From: Moraxella pluranimalium
GTDB lineage: Bacteria; Pseudomonadota; Gammaproteobacteria; Pseudomonadales; Moraxellaceae
Length of the DNA stretch: 21,795 nt
Direction of reading: 5' to 3'
NCBI RefSeq assembly: GCF_002014825.1
Contig: NZ_MUYU01000042.1
Coordinates: 1-21,795, forward strand
Made by a program: the position numbers and the translations under genes. The notes below the pieces were generated by a model. The model ran no database searches and was not told where the DNA came from. It worked only from the letters and a program-made list of their open reading frames with translations. This document shows positions 1 through 7,247 of the stretch, in pieces (position 1 is the first letter of the stretch; the number at the start of each line of letters is the position of its first letter).

Positions 1-32
1 AAAATAGTTGACCGGTACACTGGCATAGACTG

Positions 33-2597
33 ATGAACTTTACCCGTACTAAGTTCGTCAATGCTGATAATACATCAGATGCAACCAAGAAGCTTGTGAC
101 TAAGCTTGTACAAGTAGATGCTGCTGTACGCTTACAGGAAGTCAATAAAGCAGATCAGATCTGGAATATGACTTACGGTAAGGCAATGGATCTGGCTAAT
201 AAAGCCAATGATGCAGCATGGAAATTGGGTTCTAAAGCACTCATCAAAACAGCTGATCGTGTGGTAAGTGATGGGAAAGATACCAAGCTATCCAAGACAC
301 TAGAAGCCGCTAAGAATGTACATCAGTACCTTGGTAAGCTAAATAACCATGAACCTTTACACGATACTGAATTTACACAGTTTGCTAAGGAGCATGGTAT
401 TACGGATAAGAGTCTTGAGCTTACCCATGCAGATGCTGCTAAATTTGGATTAAACAGTGCTGTTGAAGGGATGCTTGCTGTAACAGGGGGTGATAGACAA
501 CTAACTTATGGCGGTAATCAGAAGCTTAAGAGTCTGACTCGGGGTATCCTGAAAGAGCTAGCTAATGAGATGCTGGGTGCACGAGGCGTAGGTCTTGTGG
601 TACAAAAAGTAGGCATGCTTGCTAATGCTATTTCACAACAACGAGCTGATCGTAAGAAACAAACACTTCAGATGTTTGAAGGGCTCATGAAAAATCCTGA
701 GTCATTTACCAATGAAGTGAAGACTACCATCACTCGTAGTATCTTGATGTCAGATGCTTCAGCACTGCTTAATCATCATTCAATGGATGATACCTTGGCT
801 TTAATCACAAGCCATAGTAAACGACAAGCTCGCTATGCTAACCTTGAAAAGCAGCTGTCTAAGCTTGTGAAAAATCCAGAAGAGCTAAACCATATGCTAA
901 TCCAAATCAAAAAGCTGGGTTATTACATGGTACATGAAACCACAGTGGAAGATATGGTGAAATCATCTGAGATGATTGCAACAAGTACCAGTACTCGCTG
1001 GAGTGTACCATATGATCAGATGAACCAAGAAGTCTATCAGATCGTAGATGAAATGGTAACGTTATATGCACTAAGCAGTGTAGATGCTAAGTACTCACGC
1101 AGTATGCCTAAGATGATTGAGAATGAACGACAATTGATTGAAGGTATCTTGAATACACATAAATCATTGGTTGAACAATCCAAAGAGGACTTCAAAGATA
1201 ACCCATTGAACTATAACAAAGGCTATCTACCTGCACTGCATGACACCAATGTGGATGTACAGTCTATCACCTTGGATCAATGGGAAGAATATCGTGCTAA
1301 AGGCTATAAGATGTATGCAGAAGCTCCTATTGAGCAAGATGAACTGGATACAACTGAGCCTAGACTCTTGGTTTATAATCCAAACCATCATGTCTCTCGC
1401 TATGTTACTGGTGCCCTTGAGATGAAAGATACGCATCATAAAGGCTTTGCAGTACTTAACTACAAGACCCATGGTAGAGAGTTGACAGAAGTTGGTATCA
1501 AGCGTATGGCTCGTATCCATGAAACAGCTAAGACAATCAATGCTAAAGATTACAATCCAGCAGATTATGCAGGTAGTAACTTGATCATGGTTGTAGGTAC
1601 AGATAACTTGATTACCCACTATCAGTATGAGATGACAGGTAAACTGCGTGATGAATTACTGGTACGTAATCTGGCATTTGATGATGTCTTGGCTACAATG
1701 GATGCTAACTTATATGCTAAGCCAGAGTTGAAAGAGACTCAACGAAACTTGGCTAAAGTGTTGATTGAAGATGCGAATAACCCAGTATCAGGTTATAAGA
1801 AGCAACCATCACAGTACACTAAGCTACATCCTGAAAGCCAAGATCCACGAGTACAAGAGATGCTGCGTATGATGCCTTATGAGTTCCGTCATGAGATGGA
1901 ATTAGCCTTTGGTAAGGGTAAGCCAATGTATGTCAGAACTTCTGTATTCAATGCTGTCTTTGGCTTTAGAAAGTACAGTATCGCTGAAGCTTTTGATAAA
2001 GAAGCTGATGATAAGAACGTACTTGAGAAGATGCTAACTGGCTTGTATCGTAGTTTACTTAAAGATGAAGATGAAGCAGTCAATACAGCAGCAATGCATC
2101 AGCGTATCATTGAAGCCATCGTAACGGATATGAAAGACTATATCGTTATTCGTTCAGGTAAAGTACTGCTTGGTAATATCGTAGCTAACTTGTTCTTACT
2201 GTTGGCTGAAGGATTAACACCACGAGAGATTGTTGGTCATACTATCTATGCATGGAAAGAAGGTAAAGCTTACCGTACTATGCAAGCTGAGTTGATTGCG
2301 GCTCAAATGGATATTCGTGCTAATCCAAATGACAAAGCCAAAGTAAAACAATTAACTGCTAAGATCCACAGCTTACAACGATCTATGGAAGCCAATGGTA
2401 TGCATGAATATATGCAACGTGGTTTGATGAGTACGATTGTTGAAGATATTGATATGGGTTCTGAGACAGTGATGTTCAGAAACAAAGAGCAAAGAGCTTG
2501 GGATAGTGTGACAGAAAAAGTACCACAACCTGCTTGCAAAATCCACACCCTCCTGACCACCTATTCCAGTCTAAAATGGACACCAATTCCAATTTAA
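33..2597 (+). pseudogene. Large phage virion-type protein, 3' end replaced by IS21 sequence
   Basis: An 854-codon frame for a hydrophilic, mostly helical protein with no signal peptide or clear membrane segment. Its size, charge and lack of catalytic motifs suit a large internal or injected phage virion protein; this is inference from style, not a named family match. I looked for T7/N4-type RNA polymerase signatures and saw none that I trust. The last codons are foreign: from 2554 the frame reads through the end repeats of the adjacent IS21-type element and stops at 2597, so the native C-terminus is lost. True phage coding probably ends between about residue 830 and 841. The 5' end is also doubtful. 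An in-frame TGA lies at 9-11, no good ribosome-binding site precedes the ATG at 33, and such proteins are often much longer, so this may be a fragment at both ends. Confidence 0.55.
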
Positions 2598-2613
2598 AAT
2601 GACCAGTCATTCC
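2554..2613. repeat. Three IS21 terminal repeats at 23-bp spacing
   Basis: Copies lie at 2554-2567, 2577-2590 and 2600-2613, consensus near TGACCACCWATTCC, separated by AT-rich spacers containing TAAAAT. Spacing of about two helical turns suits side-by-side IstA binding on one face of the DNA. Confidence 0.75.
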
Positions 2614-2632
2614 GGTGAATGCTGGTCATTTT
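2600..2632. terminator. Hairpin at the inner IS end, likely terminator
   Basis: TGACCAG (2600-2606) pairs with CTGGTCA (2622-2628), and CATTC pairs with GAATG inside it around a short loop. TTTT follows on the plus strand, and ATTTTAAATT follows on the minus strand. It could end istB transcription and also shield the element from incoming plus-strand transcription. It overlaps the innermost terminal repeat. Confidence 0.5.
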
Positions 2633-2659
2633 AGCTAAGTCTTGATGATTATTGTAGTG

Positions 2660-3400
2660 TTAATTTATTGTGTGCGCTAATTTCTTCCGCATAGATTCGC
2701 CTGCCAGTGCAAGCGGGTATGCTCGGTGAATGATGCGATCAAGCACAGCGTCAGCAATGGTTGCTTCAGGAAATAATCCATGCCAAGCTGCGACAGGGTA
2801 TTGGCTAGTAATTAGCAAACCACCAACACTGGATTGCTTATCAATAATATCAAGCAACACAGGACAGATCTGCGGTAGTAATTCACCAATGCCAAAGTCA
2901 TCAATGATTAACAAATCCACCTTGCAGTATTTTTGCTTAACCTTAGCAATACTGCCATCAGCTATTGATAAGATAATATCTTCGTATAAATCAGCAGCTT
3001 GAACAAACATCACTTTTCTTAAGTTGCGACAAGCGTAATTGCCGAGCGCACAAGCCAACCAAGTCTTACCAGTTCCTGTCGCACCCGTAATAATGACACT
3101 TCGATGCCTATCTATCCATTCGCATTCTAAAACTGGCGAGAGACTGTCTGGACTGAGGCGCCTGCTATTATAGTCTATGTCTTCAACTCTAGCTTTGCTA
3201 TAGCGAAACTTGGCATTTTTAATCAATTTATTGATGTGATTATTGTGCCGACCATTGATTTCATGTTCAAGCATACCTTCAATCAGCTTTGTCGTGCTTG
3301 TCTGTGGATTGCTTGGTGCCAGATAATGCGCCTCATAATAGTTGGCAGCATGGCTAAGTTTTAGTTGTTTGAGTTTTAGGATAATGGTATTGATTGTCAT
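2660..3400 (-). CDS. istB: IS21-family transposition helper ATPase IstB
   Basis: AAA+ helper ATPase that works with the IstA transposase in target selection and strand transfer. From the ATG chosen here the protein has 246 aa, normal for IstB. Walker A is GATGTGKT at residues 106-113 and Walker B is LLIIDD ending at residues 167-168. The frame is open further upstream to 3496, but that part overlaps the end of istA. The ATG at 3398-3400 has a strong AGGAGA site about 7 bases upstream and lies 10 bp after the istA stop, so I take it as the true start. The N-terminal helical region (MTINTIILKLKQLKLSHAAN) is the usual IstB opening. The gene looks intact. Confidence 0.9.
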   Translation of the reverse strand: MTINTIILKLKQLKLSHAANYYEAHYLAPSNPQTSTTKLIEGMLEHEINGRHNNHINKLIKNAKFRYSKARVEDIDYNSRRLSPDSLSPVLECEWIDRHRSVIITGATGTGKTWLACALGNYACRNLRKVMFVQAADLYEDIILSIADGSIAKVKQKYCKVDLLIIDDFGIGELLPQICPVLLDIIDKQSSVGGLLITSQYPVAAWHGLFPEATIADAVLDRIIHRAYPLALAGESMRKKLAHTIN

Positions 3401-3410
3401 GTTTAATCTC

Positions 3411-5003
3411 CTAGCTTGCATTTTGGTTGATTTCATTGGCGTAATAATTTGAGCCACGAATGTTTTCATGCAGTTGGTTTGAGGTGAATACAACATCCAA
3501 ATCTTCCATGCTTGGCATGATTAGATGCTCTGTCTTTTGGTAAACTTTATTTTTAAATACCGAAATGATGCGGTCAACTGCACAGATATTGAGCCTTTGC
3601 GCATAGTCAAAGCCTTGCTCTATCTGCATATTCGGCACTTTATGCTCAAGCAAATATCGCTTTAACTGATTGAGCTTTTTAAGATTATTGGCATAGCCGG
3701 ATTTGTTTTGCATAATCTTTTGAACCATATGAGCGGTTTGTTTGCCAATATTTTGTGCCCAAGCCAGTAATTTATCTGGCTGCATTTCATCTTGCAGCTG
3801 ATGATTTCTTGGCATATGCTCATGTAAAATGCTACTACCTGTGGTAATGTGTTGATGTTCAGCGATGAGTTCTCGGTGTAGATACACCAATACTTTGTTA
3901 TCTGTGAGTTTGACATCTACACGCTGACCTATAAACTGATATGGGACAGAATAACTGGCATGTTCCAAAGTAATCATATAAAACTCGGTAACTTTAAGAT
4001 TATAGAACCATTGGCATATTTCATACGCCTTGGCAGGCAACGGATTTAAAAACTGCTCATCAGTCTTGCTAAAACAAACATATCGACTCTCTGGGTAGCG
4101 TTTTGTTGTTTTGGTATTTAATTTGAAAAGCTCTTGTGAGAGTGTATGGTTTAGTTCATCCAAACTAAAAAACCGATGATTTCTTAATTTAGCCAAAATG
4201 CCCATCTGAACAATTCGCACCGCCAGTTCTGCCATTGATTTGTCTTTTGGCTTGCGAGGTCGTGAGGGTGTAATAATAATGTCATAGTGATCTGCAAGTT
4301 CGCTATATGAGGGATTGATTTGAATACCTGTTGAATTATGGCTAATCACCGCAGATTTTAAGTTGTCTGTGACCAGCTTGAGTGGCACACCGCCAAAATA
4401 CTCAAACATACGGATATGGCATAGCTGCCAGTCTTCTGCCTTTTGAGATGAGACGGCAGTACAATAGATATACCCAGATGCAGGCAGTATGGCAACAAAA
4501 ATCTCAGCTTCAACAATCACTGTGCCTGTGCGCTCATTATAAATAGGCACTTTGCGACCACAGAAGTCCACTTGCACCATTTCGCCAGCCTTATAGATCT
4601 GTCGCTTACTCGGGCGGGAGGTTTTCTTGTATTTACGATATTGTTCACAAAACTGTGAATAGCCAATGCCATCAGGATGTAGTGTTTTAAATTCTTGCCA
4701 TAATAACTCAAGTGTCATGTCAGGGCGTGACATCTCTTTATCAATGTATGCCCAATCAGGATGTGTTTTGATGGATTTGATTTTGTGTGGGTTGTATACC
4801 TTGACCAAGCCCAAAAGCCTTCGCATTTCAACATCATTTGTTGCCAGTATTTCATCAATGCCAAGCATGCAGTTTTGATTGAGCTTGCGTATTTTGGCGA
4901 CTGTGGTTGGTGAGATGCTTAGATGGCGAGCGATGGCTCGGTTGCTTAAGCCCTGATCGATTTGCTTTAGTGCAGCACGGATGGTTTTATTATCTATGTT
5001 CAT
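3411..5003 (-). CDS. istA: IS21-family DDE transposase IstA
   Basis: A 530-aa transposase, a usual IstA length. It opens with a helix-turn-helix (GLSNRAIARHLSISPTTVAK, residues 18-37). The rve/DDE integrase core follows: D146 in MVQVDFCGRK, D213 in LKLVTDNLKSA and E259 in KSMAELAV form the expected DDE set. The C-terminal part is an IstA-type DNA-binding region. The start ATG at 5003 has GAGGA upstream. No frameshift or stop interrupts it, so the protein may be active, although mobility of the element is doubtful because the terminus on this side was not found. Confidence 0.92.
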   Translation of the reverse strand: MNIDNKTIRAALKQIDQGLSNRAIARHLSISPTTVAKIRKLNQNCMLGIDEILATNDVEMRRLLGLVKVYNPHKIKSIKTHPDWAYIDKEMSRPDMTLELLWQEFKTLHPDGIGYSQFCEQYRKYKKTSRPSKRQIYKAGEMVQVDFCGRKVPIYNERTGTVIVEAEIFVAILPASGYIYCTAVSSQKAEDWQLCHIRMFEYFGGVPLKLVTDNLKSAVISHNSTGIQINPSYSELADHYDIIITPSRPRKPKDKSMAELAVRIVQMGILAKLRNHRFFSLDELNHTLSQELFKLNTKTTKRYPESRYVCFSKTDEQFLNPLPAKAYEICQWFYNLKVTEFYMITLEHASYSVPYQFIGQRVDVKLTDNKVLVYLHRELIAEHQHITTGSSILHEHMPRNHQLQDEMQPDKLLAWAQNIGKQTAHMVQKIMQNKSGYANNLKKLNQLKRYLLEHKVPNMQIEQGFDYAQRLNICAVDRIISVFKNKVYQKTEHLIMPSMEDLDVVFTSNQLHENIRGSNYYANEINQNAS

Positions 5004-5066
5004 GAGAAATCCTCAATATATTTTATAATTAAAATTCTTTTTGAGGATTGCAAAGCCCTATAGCAC

Positions 5067-5095
5067 TTGACAAATCAAGTACCAGCAGGGATAAT
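5067..5095 (+). promoter_or_regulatory. Strong sigma-70 promoter with overlapping inverted repeat
   Basis: Perfect -35 TTGACA (5067-5072), a 17-bp spacer and -10 GATAAT (5090-5095); predicted start near 5102. The palindrome ACTTGA-CAAA-TCAAGT (5065-5080) overlaps the -35 box and could be a repressor site. No protein gene follows on this strand for 600 bp; the next feature is a terminator at 5131. Confidence 0.6.
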
Positions 5096-5124
5096 AAGAT
5101 GTCGGGTTTGGTTAACGACATCTT
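5096..5124. repeat. 9-bp inverted repeat at the predicted start point
   Basis: AAGATGTCG (5096-5104) and CGACATCTT (5116-5124) are exact inverted copies around an 11-base loop. The left arm spans the predicted transcription start, so this could act as an operator or as the 5' structure of a short RNA. Confidence 0.5.
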
Positions 5125-5130
5125 TATTGA

Positions 5131-5162
5131 AGCACTATCAATTGGCGTTGATAGTGCTTTTT
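5131..5162 (+). terminator. Perfect 11-bp rho-independent terminator
   Basis: AGCACTATCAA (5131-5141) pairs perfectly with TTGATAGTGCT (5148-5158) around TTGGCG and is followed by TTTT on the plus strand. It would end any transcript begun at the promoter at 5067-5095. It may equally be the old terminator of the plus-strand phage operon cut by the IS element. Confidence 0.65.
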
Positions 5163-5251
5163 CATTGCAATCGCATTATTATTGGCATCTGTATTAGCTA
5201 AGGCCAGTGCATTATCCACTCCTTAATATCGTTTTGGTTGGTAAAATCAGT

Positions 5252-5278
5252 AAAAAAGACACGCAAAAAGCGTGTCTT
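5252..5278 (-). terminator. Rho-independent terminator of the ribbon-helix-helix gene
   Basis: Read on the minus strand, a 9-bp stem AAGACACGC / GCGTGTCTT (5256-5278) closes a TTTTT loop and is followed by a T run (5252-5255). It lies directly after the stop codon of the gene ending at 5282. Confidence 0.75.
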
Positions 5279-5281
5279 GGT

Positions 5282-5494
5282 TTATAAAGACAAGTGTTGT
5301 ATTGATGCACCCAGCTGGGTGTCACAAACTGTTTTTGTGGTCTCGCGACGTTTTTTCTCTTCATTGATAAGTTTGGAGATAAAGCCTGAGAGCGACTGAA
5401 AATCCTGTGACGCTTGCTGTCTAGCCCATTCTTTGAGATCGCTGGGTAGTTTCACATTGGTTTGAGAAATATGATTTCTGTGTTGAGCAGGCAT
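5282..5494 (-). CDS. Small ribbon-helix-helix (Arc/CopG-type) DNA-binding protein
   Basis: A 70-aa protein with an N-terminal beta strand (QTNVKLP), helix 1 (SDLKEWARQQAS) and helix 2 (SLSGFISKLINEEKKRR): a complete ribbon-helix-helix fold, which dimerises and reads DNA with its paired strands. The strand-helix start resembles that of the divergent 319-aa protein (NVKLPSDLKEWA against VNLRIPPDLKQKL), so both appear Arc-like. AAGGATGGTG lies just upstream of the ATG at 5494. A promoter at 5535-5563 and a terminator at 5252-5278 make it a single-gene unit. It probably controls the divergent region through the TACCA boxes. No toxin partner is adjacent, so I read it as a phage-type regulator, not an antitoxin. 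Confidence 0.75.
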   Translation of the reverse strand: MPAQHRNHISQTNVKLPSDLKEWARQQASQDFQSLSGFISKLINEEKKRRETTKTVCDTQLGASIQHLSL

Positions 5495-5534
5495 TTCACA
5501 CCATCCTTATAAAATAAAAATTAAGTTTAGCGTT

Positions 5535-5563
5535 ATAATAATCACAAATAAATTGAAAGTCAA
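5535..5563 (-). promoter_or_regulatory. Promoter of the ribbon-helix-helix gene
   Basis: On the minus strand: -35 TTGACT (5558-5563), 17-bp spacer, -10 TATTAT (5535-5540). It is about 40 bp upstream of the start codon, and the TACCA boxes begin 10 bp upstream of the -35 box. Confidence 0.55.
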
Positions 5564-5572
5564 ATACTTTTG

Positions 5573-5618
5573 TACCATTCTATACCATTAGAACTTTTAA
5601 ATATACCACATTATACCA
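5573..5618. promoter_or_regulatory. Operator array: four TACCA boxes in two pairs
   Basis: TACCA occurs at 5573, 5583, 5604 and 5614. The spacings of 10, 21 and 10 bp place all four on one face of the helix. Three of the four are preceded by TA, giving TATACCA. Tandem half-sites at one-turn spacing are how ribbon-helix-helix dimers commonly bind. The array lies between the two divergent regulator genes, so either product could bind it. Confidence 0.55.
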
Positions 5619-5680
5619 AATAATCGACCAAAAAGTACACAATGTATCCCTTGCCAATTAAAAAACCCATGATTTTTCTA

Positions 5681-5686
5681 TATAAT
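5681..5686 (+). promoter_or_regulatory. Possible -10 box of the Arc/HTH regulator gene
   Basis: TATAAT lies 44 bp before the ATG at 5730. The sequence 17 bp upstream is only TTAAAA, a poor -35 match, so the promoter may need activation or may start elsewhere. Confidence 0.35.
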
Positions 5687-5729
5687 ACCGAATAACAACC
5701 AAATCGCATTACCCACGGAGTTACTCATT

Positions 5730-6689
5730 ATGGCTGGAGATATCCAAGTTAATTTGCGCATCCCGCCTGACCTTAAACAAAAACTGCAGGAGCAAGCACA
5801 GTTTCATGGCCGTTCTTTAAATCTTGAAATGAACTATCGCTTGGTCAACTCATTCTCCACACCCAATGACAGCTATGCAGACATCATGCAAAAGCTAGAT
5901 GAGATTGTTGCTCGCCATCATAAAACCAAGCGATTGGGTGCAGTTCAAGAACGATTAAACACAGCCTTATTTGAATTGAGCAAGGTGCCAATGGTGCGAC
6001 AGCTATCACCTGCGCGTATCGCTTATGATTTGGGTTATGAAAGAGCTGATGAAGTGATTCGTTGGTTTGATGGTGATCTTGAACCAACTTTTATGCAGCT
6101 TAAACAACTGGCGGACTATCTAGGATGCGATGCCCAATGGCTAATGTTTGATGAAAAACAGCCTTATCCAATCAAAAACCAAGACATGAGCCGTTTTGAT
6201 ACCGTCCAGTCTATTGTGGAGTTTTGTTTTGAGCCGGAAGCAGGGTTTGATGCAGTTCAAAAGGTATTTTTTATTCGAAATGACAGTACTACTGGTGATG
6301 TATTGATCATCAAGCAGTTTAGTCACAAGCATGCCCAGGTGTACACTACCAATATCCATCTTAGCAATGTGGTTGGTGCTACAGGTGCTAGAATACAAGC
6401 TTTGTTTGTGTTGGCACTCAAAGATATTTGTAAACATGGTGAGTATAAACACCAAGCCATAAGCTACTTATTTGACGCAGCCGTCTGTGAACAGCTAAAA
6501 CAAGGTATAGAGCATCCACTCAAGCTGACTGCACGAGCAACCTTTACTCCGTGGATGGATGACATCTGGGATCGACATACATTTGATAAACAAGGTGCGG
6601 ATTACTACTGGCACGGCTATCGGGATGTCTGCTTTAGAGTGCAGGCATATATCAATAAAGATCCCAAGCTAAGAGACATGTATCCCTAA
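5730..6689 (+). CDS. Arc-family / helix-turn-helix prophage regulator
   Basis: A 319-aa protein in three parts. Residues 1-45 are an Arc-type ribbon-helix-helix (DIQVNLRIPPDLKQKLQEQA, then FHGRSLNLEMNYRLVNSF). Residues 92-140 look like an XRE-type helix-turn-helix (IAYDLGYERADEVIRWF, then LKQLADYLGCDAQWLMF). Residues about 150-319 form a C-terminal region I do not recognise, with a hydrophobic stretch near ATGARIQALFVLALKDI. Arc-domain regulators are common in prophage immunity regions. Having two DNA-binding modules in one chain suggests it bridges or senses something through its C-terminus. The ATG at 5730 has a GGAG site. It is transcribed away from the small ribbon-helix-helix gene across the operator array. 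Function beyond DNA binding is unknown. Confidence 0.75.
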   Translation: MAGDIQVNLRIPPDLKQKLQEQAQFHGRSLNLEMNYRLVNSFSTPNDSYADIMQKLDEIVARHHKTKRLGAVQERLNTALFELSKVPMVRQLSPARIAYDLGYERADEVIRWFDGDLEPTFMQLKQLADYLGCDAQWLMFDEKQPYPIKNQDMSRFDTVQSIVEFCFEPEAGFDAVQKVFFIRNDSTTGDVLIIKQFSHKHAQVYTTNIHLSNVVGATGARIQALFVLALKDICKHGEYKHQAISYLFDAAVCEQLKQGIEHPLKLTARATFTPWMDDIWDRHTFDKQGADYYWHGYRDVCFRVQAYINKDPKLRDMYP

Positions 6690-6705
6690 ACCGCTTGATC
6701 AAGAA

Positions 6706-6733
6706 CAAAAACCACCATCGAAAAGATGGTGGT
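6706..6733 (-). terminator. Rho-independent terminator, minus strand
   Basis: On the minus strand a 9-bp stem ACCACCATC / GATGGTGGT (6711-6733) with a 5-base loop is followed by TTTTTG. On the plus strand the 3' flank is G-rich, so it should act mainly on leftward transcripts, probably those of the toxin-immunity operon. It also separates them from the plus-strand gene ending at 6689. Confidence 0.65.
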
Positions 6734-6878
6734 GGGGTTGGGGTGGGTTGGCTTTATGTCTTAGCACAAACTACAGACCTTTGCTTTGCTGGTGCATGGG
6801 TGCGGAATATGCTTTATGCTGACACATATGATTAATGTCTGTCATTGGCTATTGCATTAACTAGAATGCGGATATCCA

Positions 6879-7091
6879 TCAGGGGTGATGAGAGTTTGAA
6901 GTGGGTAGGGGTGCAATACGCCAGTGAAATGGTTTAGATTGGTGGTGCGCTGTGCGCACCCTACTGTACTGATGGGCGATCTGTTCAGGGGTATTGGCAT
7001 AAGCTGAACAGCATAAAGTCAAAGAGACGGCTAGTGCCAATCGTGTTGGTAAGGATGCAATGCTGTAAGATGCGTGGTTGGTGTGAGTCAT
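6879..7091 (-). pseudogene. Signal-peptide-like gene relic interrupted by a repeat
   Basis: A 70-codon frame. It begins like a secreted protein, with LALAVSLTLCCSAYA then NT, a good lipid-free signal peptide and cleavage site. The coding after about residue 40 falls within a palindromic repeat of intergenic type (GGTGCGC-TGT-GCGCACC, 6944-6960), read as RVRTAH, then stops without a domain. AAGAGA precedes the ATG. I read this as the 5' remnant of an exported-protein gene whose body was lost, possibly through repeat insertion. A short secreted peptide cannot be excluded. Confidence 0.35.
6944..6960. repeat. Palindromic intergenic repeat (GGTGCGC / GCGCACC)
   Basis: A perfect 7-bp stem around TGT, followed by CTAC. 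Its form matches widespread short palindromic repeats of the kind GTAGGGTGCG...CGCACC in proteobacterial genomes. Confidence 0.5.
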
Positions 7092-7182
7092 GGCGTATCT
7101 CTTTTTTGGGTTTGGAGGTAGGGTTAGCCTTTAAGGGTTTAGCAAATCAAAATCAAACAATTCAATGGGTTATGCCATAAAT

Positions 7183-7209
7183 GCTGGGTTACGCTGTCGC
7201 TAACCCAGC
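7183..7209. repeat. Palindromic intergenic repeat (GCTGGGTTA / TAACCCAGC)
   Basis: A 9-bp perfect stem around CGCTGTCGC, followed by CTACGGGC. The motif (GTAG.CTGGGTTA...TAACCCAGC) has the form of a dispersed repeat. It lies 38 bp past the immunity gene stop. No T run follows on either strand, so it is not a normal terminator. Confidence 0.55.
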
Positions 7210-7247
7210 CTACGGGCTTCTCAGGTTGCGATTGGAAAATAATATAT

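Larger units (their letters stand above)
2554..5003 (-). mobile_element. IS21-family insertion sequence, one end not found
   Basis: The element carries the two-gene istA-istB set in the usual order, read leftwards. At the istB-distal end three related 14-mers start at 2554, 2577 and 2600: TGACCACCTATTCC, TGGACACCAATTCC and TGACCAGTCATTCC. The exact 23-bp spacing is typical of the multiple transposase-binding repeats at IS21-family ends, and the outermost copy begins with TG as family ends do. On the istA side I read 5004-5280 and found no inverted copy, so that boundary is undefined and the given end is simply the istA start codon. Either the istA-side terminus has been deleted or its repeats have diverged. 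No target-site duplication can be assigned. The insertion truncates the phage gene to its left. Confidence 0.8.
6690..7247. other. Intergenic segment without a convincing gene
   Basis: About 560 bp between the Arc/HTH regulator and the immunity gene. It holds a minus-strand terminator (6706-6733), two palindromic repeats (6944-6960 and 7183-7209) and a short signal-peptide-like relic frame (6879-7091). I see no other supported gene. Confidence 0.6.

Noticed and set aside
1..20. ACCGGTACA at 11-19 as a partner attachment site for the palindromes at the right end.
   Set aside because: Only nine bases match and the palindrome is incomplete, so chance is a reasonable explanation.
33..2553. The phage protein as an N4-type virion RNA polymerase.
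   Set aside because: I looked for the T7-like polymerase motifs and saw no convincing set; size and style alone are not enough.
3401..3496. Longer istB start at 3496.
   Set aside because: It would overlap istA by 86 bp and lacks a ribosome site; the ATG at 3400 has AGGAGA and gives the normal IstB N-terminus.
5099..5197. A 32-codon plus-strand frame starting ATG TCG GGT just after the strong promoter.
   Set aside because: Its start lies at or before the predicted transcription start, it has no ribosome site in the transcript, and the perfect terminator hairpin sits inside it.
7183..7209. The hairpin just after the immunity gene as its terminator.
   Set aside because: No T run follows on the minus strand; the sequence fits a dispersed repeat better. 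The terminator at 6706-6733 is a stronger candidate.
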